A stretch of 9,815 nucleotides of DNA from Candidatus Hydrogenedentota bacterium (GCA_029554925.1 JAKPUV010000276.1:1-9815); one strand, 5' to 3'. Positions 1 to 8,000 are shown, counted from the stretch's first letter. The notes: generated by a model from the letters alone, not told the origin. Numbers and translations are program-made.

Positions 1-435
1 CAGCACCCGGACCGCCAGCCGGTTCGCGTCCGCACGCACCGCCTCGGTGATGTCCAGCGTGAAGGGTGTCTCGCCGCCCTCATGTTCGCCGACGGGCGTG
101 TCGTTCAGCCAGACCTCGGCCAGATAGTCCACGGCGTGGAAACGCAGCAGGCACCGCCCCCCCTCGTACGGGTTTTGGGGCGGCGTGAAGGCATGCCAGT
201 ACCACGCGACGCCATGGTAACCGGGCAGCGCCTCCTGGAGGATGCCGGGCACGCGCACGGGCTTCGCATCCGGCCGGGGACCGTTCCACCACGATTCCTC
301 CCGGCCCGTGTTGCCCAGGTCCGCGGCGACGACCCAGCCGCCGCCCTCCAGGGAAAGCAGCGTGGAGGGAACGCTCTGGGCGCCCGCCACCGTGGCAACC
401 GCAAGAAGAACCCCCGCAACCCCGAGACCGCGCAT
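1..435 (-). CDS. Secreted GH2-type glycoside hydrolase, N-terminal part (3' end cut by window)
   Basis: An open frame of 145 codons runs without a stop from an ATG at 435 down to base 1, so the gene continues past the left edge. The start is supported by a good Shine-Dalgarno GGAGG (444-448 on the complement) 8 nt upstream. Residues 1-19 form a signal peptide (basic R2, hydrophobic run, AGA before Q20). The rest resembles the N-terminal jelly-roll sugar-binding domain of GH2 enzymes: GVAWYWHAFTPP, then a strand ending in AEVWLNDTPVGEHEGGETPF and an LDIT-type strand. In this family that order (WY.R.F..., VWLNG..VG.H.GG..PF..DIT) is typical of beta-galactosidase, beta-glucuronidase and beta-mannosidase relatives. 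The catalytic barrel lies outside the window, so substrate and activity cannot be read here. It may also be a non-catalytic protein with only the sugar-binding fold. It is divergent from the GH36 gene. Confidence 0.8.
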   Translation of the reverse strand, partial: MRGLGVAGVLLAVATVAGAQSVPSTLLSLEGGGWVVAADLGNTGREESWWNGPRPDAKPVRVPGILQEALPGYHGVAWYWHAFTPPQNPYEGGRCLLRFHAVDYLAEVWLNDTPVGEHEGGETPFTLDITEAVRADANRLAVRVL

Positions 436-596
436 GGTGTCACCCTCCGATGTCCGGCACGCTTCCGGCCCGGCTTCCCGCGGGCGGACAGGCGTCCCGG
501 GGCCGGACCGAGACTGCCATGGTATACCCGCGTGTCCGCCACGGCAACTTTCAGCGTGCTATGATGCCGCGGGGACGACCCCAGGGAGAGAACGCC
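436..596. promoter_or_regulatory. Divergent intergenic region between GH2-type and GH36 genes
   Basis: These 161 bases separate two head-to-head glycosidase genes and must carry, or lie downstream of, both promoters. On the plus strand TATGAT at 560-565 is a good -10 hexamer about 32 nt before the GH36 start, but the -35 position (537-542, CGCCAC) is poor, so an activator or another sigma factor may be needed. On the minus strand TATACC (526-521) with TTGCCG (547-542) is a weak candidate with only a 15-nt spacer. No clear long inverted repeat was seen. The assignments are by eye and uncertain. Confidence 0.35.
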
Positions 597-3080
597 ATGC
601 TGTCCATTGTCGCCGTCGTGATGGTGGTCGCCAGTTTCGGAATCGGGGACGAGGTTGACCTGAACGCCGTCTGGGCGGAACGGGCCTTTGCGGACAACGC
701 GGAGAGCCTGCGCCCGGGCCGGGTGGCCGTCCTGTACGAGGACAGCGTCGGGGAGACGAAGTTCGGCGTGAACTCAGTGGGGAAACCGCTGCGCGTGGGC
801 GAAAAGACTTTCGGGCGCGGCATCGGGGTGAACGCCCACTCCGTTCTCCGGGTCCTGCTCCCCGGCCCGGGGCGCGTGTTCCGCGCCGAGGCCGGCCTGG
901 ACCGCAACGTGGACAACTCCCCCGCGTCGGTGCGTTTCCGCGTGGAGGTGGGCGGGCATGCCCTTTTCGAGACGGACGTCATCCGCCCGGGCGGCGCGCC
1001 GGTGCCTGTGGAGGCTCCGCTGGGCGGCGCAACGGTCTTCGATCTGATCGTGGACAACGGGGGCGACACCCGCGCCTTCGACCAGGCTGACTGGGCGGAC
1101 GCGCGGGTGCTGCTGGAGGACGGGACGGAGGTCTATCTGGACGACCTCTCCCGCGACGGCGACCCCGCCGTAGCGTGGCCGTTCTCCTTCGTCTACGGAG
1201 GCCGGCCGTCTTCTCAACTGCTTCCCTCCTGGACCCGCCGGGCGGAGGTTGGAGACGTGGAGGGCGGACAGCGCCGCACGGTCACCTTCACCGATCCGGA
1301 GACGGGGCTGGAGGTGCGCGCCGTGGCCACGGTGTTCACGGACGTGCCCGGCGTGGACTGGACTGTTCACTTCACCAATAGGGGAACCTCCGCCACCCCG
1401 GTCCTGGAACAGGTGCGCGCCCTGGACGCGTCTTTCGACTGCGCGCCGGGCACCCCCGCCGTTTTCCACAGTCTGCGCAGCACCTGCGGCGTGGACGACT
1501 GGCAGCCGTTCAGCGAGCCCCTGCCCGCGGGTCAGCGGCGGGCCTTCGCGCCCACCGCGGGCCGCTCCTCCCTCGGGGCCTGCCCGTTCTTCGACATCCA
1601 ATGGACCGGCGGCGGCGCTACAGTGGGGATCGGGTGGACGGGACAGTGGGCCGCCGCCGCCGAGAACCGGGACGGCACGGTCTCCCTCCAGGCCGGGATG
1701 CAAACCATGCACCTGTCCCTGAAACCCGGCGAAAGCGTCCGGACGCCGCGCATCCTGATGATGCAATGGTCCGGCGAGGAGGTGGAGCGCGCGCACAACC
1801 TCTGGCGCGGCACCATGCTCCGCCACATCACGCCGCGGGTCCGGGGCGGGGTGGTCGTTCCCCCGATCGCCCATCTGACCACGGCGTTCTATGAGATGGA
1901 CAAGGCGACCGAGGCCGACGCGCTCTCGCACCTCGACGCCTGCAAGGATCTGGGCTTCGAGTGCTACTGGCACGACGCGTACTACGGGCGCGACGACTTC
2001 CCCAGCGTGGGGAACTACGTGCTCCCCGTGGAGCGCGGGTTCAACAGCGCGCGGTATCCCAACCAGATGAGGGTCATCGCGGAGGCCGTCCACCGGTCGG
2101 GGCTCGATTTCCTGATGTGGTTCGAGCCCGAGCGCATTTGTCCGGGCACGCTGATGGCGGTGGAACACCCCGAATGGGTGGTCCTGCCCGACGGCGGCGG
2201 CTGGGGCATGTTCAACCTCGCCGTGCCGGAGGCGCGGCAGTACATCACGGACTACCTCAACGGCCTGATCGAAGCCTATGGCCTGAAATGGGTCCGCATT
2301 GACAACGCCGTGCAGTACACCCCCCTGTGGGCGAAACTCGACGCCGCCGCCGGGCCCGACCGGGTCGGCCTGGCCGAAATCCGCTACGTCGAGGGCCTGT
2401 ACCGGTGGTGGGACGACCTGCGCGCCGCGCATCCGGACCTCGCGATAGACAACTGCGCCTCCGGCGGCGGCCGGATTGACTTGGAACTGTGCGCCCGCGC
2501 AATTCCCCTGTGGCGGACCGACGCCACCATCGCGCCCCTCCTGCGCGGGGATTCCCTCCAGGCGGCGCTGCAAAACCAGGTCATGACCGCCGGACTCAGC
2601 CGCTATGTGCCGTTCAATGTGAGCGGGCAGATGGGCGCCGACCCCTACAACTTCCGCAGCGGATTCAACGGGGGCATCTCCTTCTGCGAGGACATCCGCC
2701 CCGCCGGGTATCCCCGCGAAACGCTGCGCGCCGCCATTGCGGAGGGCAAGCGCATCCGGAAGTACTTCTTCGGGAATCAATACGCCCTCACGGACATCAC
2801 CACCAGCCCCAAGGACTGGTGCGTCCTCCAGTACCACCGGTCCGCAGAGGGGGACGGCATGGTGCTGGCCTTCCGCAGGCACGCCTCCCCCTACACGGGA
2901 TTCACCTGCGCACTCCAGGAGATGGACGATGCGGCGGACTACGAGGTGACCCTTTCTCCGGGATACGAGCAAGGCCCGGCCACGGTCATGAAGGGCGCCG
3001 CCCTGCGCCAACTTGTGATCCCCACCAGCGCGGCCCCGGAATCCGTGCTCGTGGAATACCGGCGGCTGTTGGCAAAGTAG
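597..3080 (+). CDS. NPCBM-domain GH36 family alpha-galactosidase-like enzyme
   Basis: The product is 827 residues. Start choice: an in-frame ATG exists at 450, but ATG 597 has AGGGAG (583-588) 8 nt upstream and opens a short hydrophobic segment (LSIVAVVMVVASF), probably a signal sequence though without a basic n-region. Residues about 20-183 are an NPCBM carbohydrate-binding domain (FGRGIGVNAHSVL at 72-84, QADWADARVLL at 163-173). About 190-410 is the GH36 N-terminal beta-sandwich, 425-745 the (beta/alpha)8 barrel, and the remainder a C-terminal beta domain. Clan GH-D signatures are YWHDAYY (457-463), MWFEPER (507-513), the nucleophile region VRIDNAV with D569, DNCASGGGRIDLE (618-630), and WRTDA with acid/base D642. 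Family members hydrolyse terminal alpha-galactosides or alpha-N-acetylgalactosaminides with retention. The nucleophile motif is R-I-D-N rather than the usual K-W-D-M-N, so the substrate may differ. The length fits GH36 (about 700) plus NPCBM. Confidence 0.9.
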   Translation: MLSIVAVVMVVASFGIGDEVDLNAVWAERAFADNAESLRPGRVAVLYEDSVGETKFGVNSVGKPLRVGEKTFGRGIGVNAHSVLRVLLPGPGRVFRAEAGLDRNVDNSPASVRFRVEVGGHALFETDVIRPGGAPVPVEAPLGGATVFDLIVDNGGDTRAFDQADWADARVLLEDGTEVYLDDLSRDGDPAVAWPFSFVYGGRPSSQLLPSWTRRAEVGDVEGGQRRTVTFTDPETGLEVRAVATVFTDVPGVDWTVHFTNRGTSATPVLEQVRALDASFDCAPGTPAVFHSLRSTCGVDDWQPFSEPLPAGQRRAFAPTAGRSSLGACPFFDIQWTGGGATVGIGWTGQWAAAAENRDGTVSLQAGMQTMHLSLKPGESVRTPRILMMQWSGEEVERAHNLWRGTMLRHITPRVRGGVVVPPIAHLTTAFYEMDKATEADALSHLDACKDLGFECYWHDAYYGRDDFPSVGNYVLPVERGFNSARYPNQMRVIAEAVHRSGLDFLMWFEPERICPGTLMAVEHPEWVVLPDGGGWGMFNLAVPEARQYITDYLNGLIEAYGLKWVRIDNAVQYTPLWAKLDAAAGPDRVGLAEIRYVEGLYRWWDDLRAAHPDLAIDNCASGGGRIDLELCARAIPLWRTDATIAPLLRGDSLQAALQNQVMTAGLSRYVPFNVSGQMGADPYNFRSGFNGGISFCEDIRPAGYPRETLRAAIAEGKRIRKYFFGNQYALTDITTSPKDWCVLQYHRSAEGDGMVLAFRRHASPYTGFTCALQEMDDAADYEVTLSPGYEQGPATVMKGAALRQLVIPTSAAPESVLVEYRRLLAK

Positions 3081-3102
3081 GCTGGAGGAGACACCCGCAG
3101 TG

Positions 3103-3173
3103 TAGACGCGGCATCTTGCCGCGTTCCTGGGGCTTGCCGTCGACCCGAAGAACGCGGCAAGATGCCGCGTCTA
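3103..3173. repeat. Nested perfect inverted repeat, REP/MITE-like intergenic element
   Basis: The arms at 3103-3126 and 3150-3173 are exact reverse complements over 24 bp, separated by 23 nt. Each arm is itself a hairpin: ACGCGGCA, a 3-nt loop, TGCCGCGT (3106-3124 and 3152-3170). The unit can therefore fold either as one long stem or as two small hairpins (cruciform or cloverleaf-like). It lies 22 bp after the GH36 stop. No U-run follows, so it is not a classical Rho-independent terminator, though it could still attenuate readthrough or stabilise the 3' end of the mRNA. The form resembles dispersed palindromic elements (REP, or small non-autonomous elements). No second copy was seen in this window. 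Confidence 0.8.
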
Positions 3174-3246
3174 GGTTTCCGGCCCTCCCGCAACCGTCAC
3201 TTCATAGGCGGAATTCCCGCCCTCAGCGTCCTGCACAGCAGGCGAT

Positions 3247-3292
3247 ATTATACCCGGGTAATATTGACTTCCGAATATTGCCCGGGTATAAT
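3247..3292. promoter_or_regulatory. 19-bp inverted repeat over promoter, candidate operator
   Basis: The left arm 3247-3265 and right arm 3274-3292 are reverse complements over 19 bp with one mismatch (T3259 opposite G3280, which would be a wobble pair in RNA), separated by 8 nt. Each arm centres on CCCGGG flanked by A/T-rich sequence and contrasts sharply with the GC-rich surroundings. The right arm covers the spacer and the -10 hexamer, and the left arm reaches into the -35. A dimeric repressor bound here would block RNA polymerase. No known regulator consensus was recognised, so the protein that binds is unknown. Confidence 0.6.
3264..3292 (+). promoter_or_regulatory. Near-consensus sigma70 promoter for the DUF2239 gene
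   Basis: TTGACT (3264-3269) and TATAAT (3287-3292) are separated by exactly 17 nt, matching the housekeeping consensus at 11 of 12 positions. Transcription would begin near 3299, giving a leader of about 67 nt before ATG 3366. Such a strong match is striking in GC-rich DNA and suggests a highly expressed or tightly repressed gene, the latter favoured by the overlapping inverted repeat. Confidence 0.75.
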
Positions 3293-3299
3293 TATGTCC

Positions 3300-3350
3300 G
3301 TTTGGCACCCTCGCCCCTCCCGATGACCGGGCTGGGGCCTCCGGCCAAAC
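3300..3350 (+). other. Possible leader hairpin in the 5' UTR of the DUF2239 gene
   Basis: GTTTGGC (3300-3306) pairs with GCCAAAC (3344-3350), and inside it GCCCC (3313-3317) can pair with GGGGC (3334-3338). The outer stem would begin at the predicted transcription start and close just before the ribosome-binding site (AAGGA, 3353-3357). No known riboswitch class was recognised. It may simply be a 5' stabilising stem or chance pairing. Confidence 0.3.
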
Positions 3351-3365
3351 AGAAGGAACCCTATC

Positions 3366-3968
3366 ATGACGACCGAAAATACCTACACCGCCTTTGCGGG
3401 CGACCGGCAGATTGCCGCCGGGGACGTCCGCACCCTGCTGGCCGGGGCCAAGGCCCATTTGGATGCGGGCGGGGACGCCCTGCTGATCTTCGAGGACCAG
3501 ACGGGGATCCAGGTGGACTTTGATTTCCGCGGCACGCTGGACGAGGTGCTGGCGCGGTTGGCGCACCACCCCCACTTCACCCCGGCCCCCGCGCCGCCGG
3601 TGGCGGAGCGGACCGGCCCCGGGCGGCCCAGTCTCGGGGTGGTCAGCCGCGAGGTGACGCTGCTGCCCCGCCACTGGGAGTGGCTGGAGGCGCAGAAGGG
3701 CGGCATCTCGGCCACCCTGCGGCGTCTGGTGGACGAGGCACGCAAGCAGGGCGCGGGCGGCGAGCGGGCCGCGAAGGCGTGGGACGCGGCGGGCAAGTTC
3801 ATGTGGACGATGGCGGGAAACCGGCCGGGCTTTGAGGAGGCCTCGCGCGCCCTGTACGCAAAAGACCTGCCGCGCCTGGAGGCCCTTTCGAAGGACTGGC
3901 CCGACGATGTCCGTGCCCATCTGCTGCGGCTCGCCGCCGTGGCGGCGGGGCTGGAGGCGCAGGCGTAA
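3366..3968 (+). CDS. DUF2239 family protein
   Basis: The product is 200 residues. ATG 3366 has AAGGA (3353-3357) 8 nt upstream. No signal peptide or membrane segment is present, so it is probably cytoplasmic. The N-terminal half (1-70) begins TYTAFAGDRQIAAGDV and continues with an LLIFEDQTG.QVDFDFRG segment. A Pro/Ala linker follows (about 72-84). The C-terminal half carries the family hallmark: GRPSLGVVSREVTLLPRHWE (86-105), then an SATLRRLVDEAR helix, FMWTMAGNRPGFEEASRALY, and WPDDVRAHLLRLA near the end. These match the conserved architecture of DUF2239, a widespread bacterial family of about 190-200 residues with no assigned biochemical function as far as I know. The REVTLLPRHWEWL...GG.SATLRRLVDEA segment recalls a ribbon-helix-helix-like or adaptor module, but that is speculation. 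It has its own strong promoter and ends 3 bp from the convergent GH99-like gene. Confidence 0.88.
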   Translation: MTTENTYTAFAGDRQIAAGDVRTLLAGAKAHLDAGGDALLIFEDQTGIQVDFDFRGTLDEVLARLAHHPHFTPAPAPPVAERTGPGRPSLGVVSREVTLLPRHWEWLEAQKGGISATLRRLVDEARKQGAGGERAAKAWDAAGKFMWTMAGNRPGFEEASRALYAKDLPRLEALSKDWPDDVRAHLLRLAAVAAGLEAQA

Positions 3969-3971
3969 GCG

Positions 3972-5096
3972 CTATCGGTCCGCAGCGTCCGGACGGAGCA
4001 CTTCTTTCAGCGCGTCGAGGCGGGCGGCGCCCTCCTCCAGCGTGGGGCAAAGCCAGCCGCCTTCGTCAAACTCGTTCCAGGCATAGACCAGCACGGTCTG
4101 CGCCCGGGCGGTGTCCGGGTGGTCCCGGCACCATTGCAGCGCCTTTCCAACATGCGCCGCCAACTCCTGCGGCGCGGGCGCCCCGTAATACTGCTCGATG
4201 TCGCCCTCCTTGACCCAGGGCACCGGCGTCTCCACGCGGGGCCGCATGTCCCACCCCGCCGTGGCGAGGGGCACCGTGTCGCGGCCGACGGCGGCGAAGG
4301 CGTCCCACCAGCGCTCCGTGTGGGCGGCGAGGTCGGCATAGGGGGCGGCCTTCGCGCCCGCGCTGGACGCGTAGGCGCCGAGGGCGTCCAGGCCCAGGGT
4401 TTCCGCCTGTTTCGCCAGCGTGTCGGGCGACCAGCCCTGCGCGACGATGTAGGGCGTCTTCAGGCCCGCTTCCAGCGTGGCGGCGCGCAGGCGGTCAAAG
4501 GCCGCGCGGGCCTCGTCCCATGTCTCAAAGCAGCCGGGGCCGACCAGGTCGTCCACGCTGTACAGATATACAAGGGGTCTGCCGTCCAGCACCGTCTGGT
4601 AGGACTTTTCCCGGAAGAGGGCGACATAGCGACGGACTTTTCCCTGCCAGGCGGCCGTTCCCCCTCCGCCCTCCCATCCCCCCTGCAGGTTAAGGCAGAA
4701 GCGGACCTTGTCTTTGTGCGCGCTGGACAGGTAGAGCCGGAGCCCGCCGCTCAGGGCGTTGTCCTCGGGGTAGATGACGAAAGCCCAGTAGTTTAGGCCC
4801 GCGGCGTGGGCGTATTCGATCTCCCGGTCCATGATTTCCTGCGTGTCGCCCCGCGCCTCGACGGCGTTCTCCCCGGTCACCTTCCCGAAAAAGGGCAGCC
4901 GGTAATGCCACCGGGCGGGGGCCAGGGTTTTCTCCACCGTGAGCCCGACATTGGACGCGGGACCGTGCCACGCGTCCCACCGGATCGCGCCCACCGTGGG
5001 CCGCGCGGCGGCCGGCTGCGCGCCTGCCGGGAAGGAGGCCGCCAAGCCGGCCATGACGCCCGCCAGAAGGGCCGTCCACGCTCCCCGCGCCGTCAT
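3972..5096 (-). CDS. Secreted GH99/GH71-like (WbsX-type) glycoside hydrolase
   Basis: The product is 374 residues. The frame stays open up to 5282, but ATG 5096 is preferred because it opens a clear signal peptide (MTARGAW, hydrophobic core, AGA before Q27) and overlaps the upstream stop as ATGA. The mature protein starts with a VGAIRWDAWHG segment (35-45), the position where GH99-like proteins have a YFPGWH-type strand. It continues through IEYAHAAGLNYWAFVIY and RPLVYLYSVDD barrel strands, and ends with VYAWNEFDEGGWLCPT (337-352). The NExxEG pattern (E342, E345) matches the pair of catalytic glutamates of GH99 endo-alpha-mannosidases. Members of the wider WbsX/GH99-like group are mostly uncharacterised and act on alpha-mannosides or related glycans. 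It is the last gene of the minus-strand block, probably translationally coupled to the lipoprotein gene. The fold assignment is fairly secure; the substrate is unknown. Confidence 0.8.
   Translation of the reverse strand: MTARGAWTALLAGVMAGLAASFPAGAQPAAARPTVGAIRWDAWHGPASNVGLTVEKTLAPARWHYRLPFFGKVTGENAVEARGDTQEIMDREIEYAHAAGLNYWAFVIYPEDNALSGGLRLYLSSAHKDKVRFCLNLQGGWEGGGGTAAWQGKVRRYVALFREKSYQTVLDGRPLVYLYSVDDLVGPGCFETWDEARAAFDRLRAATLEAGLKTPYIVAQGWSPDTLAKQAETLGLDALGAYASSAGAKAAPYADLAAHTERWWDAFAAVGRDTVPLATAGWDMRPRVETPVPWVKEGDIEQYYGAPAPQELAAHVGKALQWCRDHPDTARAQTVLVYAWNEFDEGGWLCPTLEEGAARLDALKEVLRPDAADR
5093..5096 (-). other. ATGA stop-start overlap (translational coupling)
   Basis: The TGA of the diheme lipoprotein gene (5095-5093) overlaps the ATG of the GH99-like gene (5096-5094). 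No strong separate ribosome-binding site precedes this ATG; only GGAA-like sequence is nearby. Coupled translation by terminating ribosomes is therefore likely, and the two genes are almost certainly on one mRNA. Confidence 0.8.
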
Positions 5097-8000
5097 TTGG
5101 AACCGGTTCCGGCGTCCGCAAGGACCACGCGGAACCCCACGTTGAACACGCCCTGCCAGGGGGCGTATCCGATGCGCGAGGAGGCCTCGGCACGGTGGGG
5201 ACGGTCGTACCACGAGCCGCCGCGCACGGCGCGGGTGTCTCCGCCGCCGTCCGGGGCGAAGGGGGAACTGGTCCATTCCCACACGTTTCCGTGGAGGTCG
5301 TGGAGGCCGAAGGCGTTGGCCGCGTAGCGCCCCACAGGGGCGGCCACAAACATGCCGTCGTCGAAGCGGGTGTCCCGGGGCACCCAGTCATCGTAGGGCC
5401 CGGCGTTCTCCAGCAGGTTAACCTGGATGTAGTTGTTCCGCGCGTACTCGCGCAGGCGGATGTCGCCCAGGTTGGCGTGGCCCGAGAAGTCGGCGTCCGG
5501 GCCGCCGAAGGAAAACGGCGTGTCCGCGCCCGCGCGGCAGGCGTGTTCCCATTGGGCCTCCGTCGGGAGCGCCGCGGCGGCCCCGGCCCGTTCGGAGAGC
5601 CACCGGCAGAAGGCCTCTGCCTGCCCGCAGGAAACCCGCACCACGGGCTGCTCCGGCCCGTTCAGCGGGTACCCGTGGATGCCGAACTGGTAGGCGTGCA
5701 TGGACTCGATCCCGCTGTCGTGGGCCGGGTCAAACCGGGCGTACTGCGCGTTCGTCACCTCGCAGCGCCCCATCCAGAAGGACGCGTCCACGGTCCGGGT
5801 CTCCACCGGCCCGTCAGGGGAGGCGGTACGTTCGATGCGTCCCGCGGGGACGCGCACAAAGTCCATCGTGACGCCGCCGCCCAGATCAACCGTGCGCACG
5901 GTGCCCGCCTGCGGGTCATCGGCAACCACAACGGCTTTCACGATTTTGGGCTCGGGCGTGGACGGGGGTTTTGGGGAGTCCCCGCGCGGGCGCAGGGCGA
6001 ACTCTGTCGGGAAAACCGCCTCATAATCCACGTCGAGGTTCGCGTACTTCCTCGCCAGTTCGCGGCGGCGCGCCGCAACCTCCGCCACCGCCTCCGGCCC
6101 CGGGGCGGCTCCCCATTCACCGTGGTACGGCGTGTTGAGGTCTATCCAGGTGGTAAGACGGTCCCAAGACTCCGGATCAAGCGTGACTCCGTGGTGTCCG
6201 TTTTCGATCATCTGGACCAGCTCCGTGGTTCCGGCGTGGAACTCCATGGGCTTCAGGAGGCGCAGGTCACTCTCGATACCCGGCCGCCGCACATACCGGT
6301 GTAGGGAGGCGTAGGCCACGGAAAACTTCCCCGCCCAGTTGGCCGGACCCTGGCCGGGATAGGCGCTTTTCCAGTCCTGAATCTGAACCGTGCCCCGCAG
6401 GTCCGGGCGGTCTTTCTCCGTGCCGTCATGGCATTCCACGCAGTGGCGGTCCAGCACGGGCTGCACCTCGCGGGCGAAGCTGAACCCGCGCACGGGACCC
6501 CGCCACGGCGCGACGGGCCGGGGGGGGCGCCGGGACGCCAGCGTGGACTTCGACGGCGGCGTCTCGTCCTTCTGCTCATGGCAGCCCACGCAGGAGAGGC
6601 GCTCGCCGGGCATGGCGGTGAACCAACTCCGCATAATTTGCACGGCGCGGCCCTTTTCATCGAGAGGCTGCACGGCGACGGGGGTGTTCGCGGGCACCGT
6701 GAACTGCGCGGAGCCGTCCTCCTCGACGGGGACGGTGCCGAGGATGCGCTTCACGTCCCAGGGGCCGTCCATGCCGACCACGCCCAGCAGCCCGCCGGTC
6801 TTGCGGTAGCAGAAGGCGTAGGACAGGACACGCAGGGACTTGACGGTTCCGCGCGGCACGCCGGCGAGGCCGGGGCCGGCGTAGATGTCCGCAACATAGA
6901 CGACGGCATCCTTTTCACCGGGCTTGACCCGGTCCGGGATGACCGGCGGTCTGGGCGCGGACCGCAGGGGCAGGGGCTCCAGCAGGGCCTGTCCGGGCTC
7001 CTCCCGCAGCAGGGTCATGTTGTCAAAAACATCCACCAGATACACGCCCCACAGCGCGCCGGGCGCGGGCTGGCACGAGACGAGAAAATACTTGTCGCTC
7101 AGGGGGTAGGGGTGCAGGAACTTCGGCCAGGAATTGTCCACGAGATTGTCGGCGATGATTGGCTCCACGGTCCTTCCCCGGCCGGGGATGCGCTGCACCG
7201 CGCCGTCCGCCTCGCGGCGGCCGCGGGCGGGGTCGAGCAGGACCAGCTCGCCCATGCGCGGCACGCCGTGGTGGCCGGAGACAATGGCGCAGACCGCCGT
7301 GGGGTGTCCGGGAAGCGGGCGCGCGTACATGACCGAGGTCGGCCAGTAGGAGTTGCTGCCGTAGTACTCCACCTGGTCCGTGCCGTCGGGGTTCATGTGG
7401 AAGAGCATGCGGGAGTTGGAGTGGGGCAGGTCGGCGTACTCCCAGCGGGTGTACAGGACGCGCCCGTTGTTCAGGACGGCGGGGCTCCAGTCGTGGTCCT
7501 GGTCGAAGCAGAGCTGCCGCACGCCGGAACCGTCGGCGTTCATGATGCAGAGGTTCGCCACGCTGTCCGACCCCGCCACGCAGGGCACGCCCTGGTAGCA
7601 GGCCGTGGAGCCGTAGACGATGCGGCCGTCGGGGAGGTAGCAGGCGTCGTAGTTGTCGACGTCGGGCTCGTCGCCCGGCGTGACCTGGCGCAGCCCGGAA
7701 CCGTCGGTCCGGATCTCCCAAATCTGCGACCGGCCGTGCGTTCCGGGCATGGAGAAGAGCAGGCGGTCCCCGTCGTAGTGCAGGTCCACGTCGCCGACGA
7801 AGAGCGTTTCCGACGGCTTGTACAGCGTTGACATCGGGGCGTCGGGCGCGCCGGGGGCAAAGACGGCGATGTCGTTGCGGTAGTTGCGCAGGGGGAGGGA
7901 GCAGTTGCCCTGCCAGTTCTGCGGCAGGCCGAGGGCGGGATCGCCCGCGTCGCGCCGCACGACCAGCAGCTTGTCAAACCCCTTCAACAGCGGGTTGGCC

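Noticed and set aside
82..564. Plus-strand open frame covering the left-edge gene
   Set aside because: The minus-strand frame from 435 to 1 has a signal peptide, a good ribosome-binding site and GH2 motifs. The plus-strand product has none.
450..596. N-terminal extension of the GH36 gene to ATG 450
   Set aside because: The extra 49 residues are polar and Arg-rich, precede the hydrophobic leader, and would cover the promoter region. ATG 597 has the ribosome-binding site.
774..3011. Long open frame of 745 codons on the minus strand, antisense to the GH36 gene
   Set aside because: Its translation is low-complexity and rich in Gly, Ala, Arg, His and Val, with no recognisable motif. It is a codon-position shadow of the GC-rich GH36 gene, whose own frame has clear catalytic motifs.
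3103..3173. Rho-independent terminator for the GH36 gene
   Set aside because: The stem is strong, but no run of T follows either arm and the 23-nt loop is too long. It was kept as a repeat instead.
2489..3523. Plus-strand open frame of 344 codons crossing the end of the GH36 gene and the intergenic repeats
   Set aside because: It runs through the palindromic element and the promoter, is Arg/Pro-rich, and overlaps two supported genes in another frame.
5097..5282. N-terminal extension of the GH99-like gene to 5282
   Set aside because: It would lie inside the SUMF1 domain of the upstream gene in another frame and bury the signal peptide. The ATGA overlap at 5093-5096 is the natural start.
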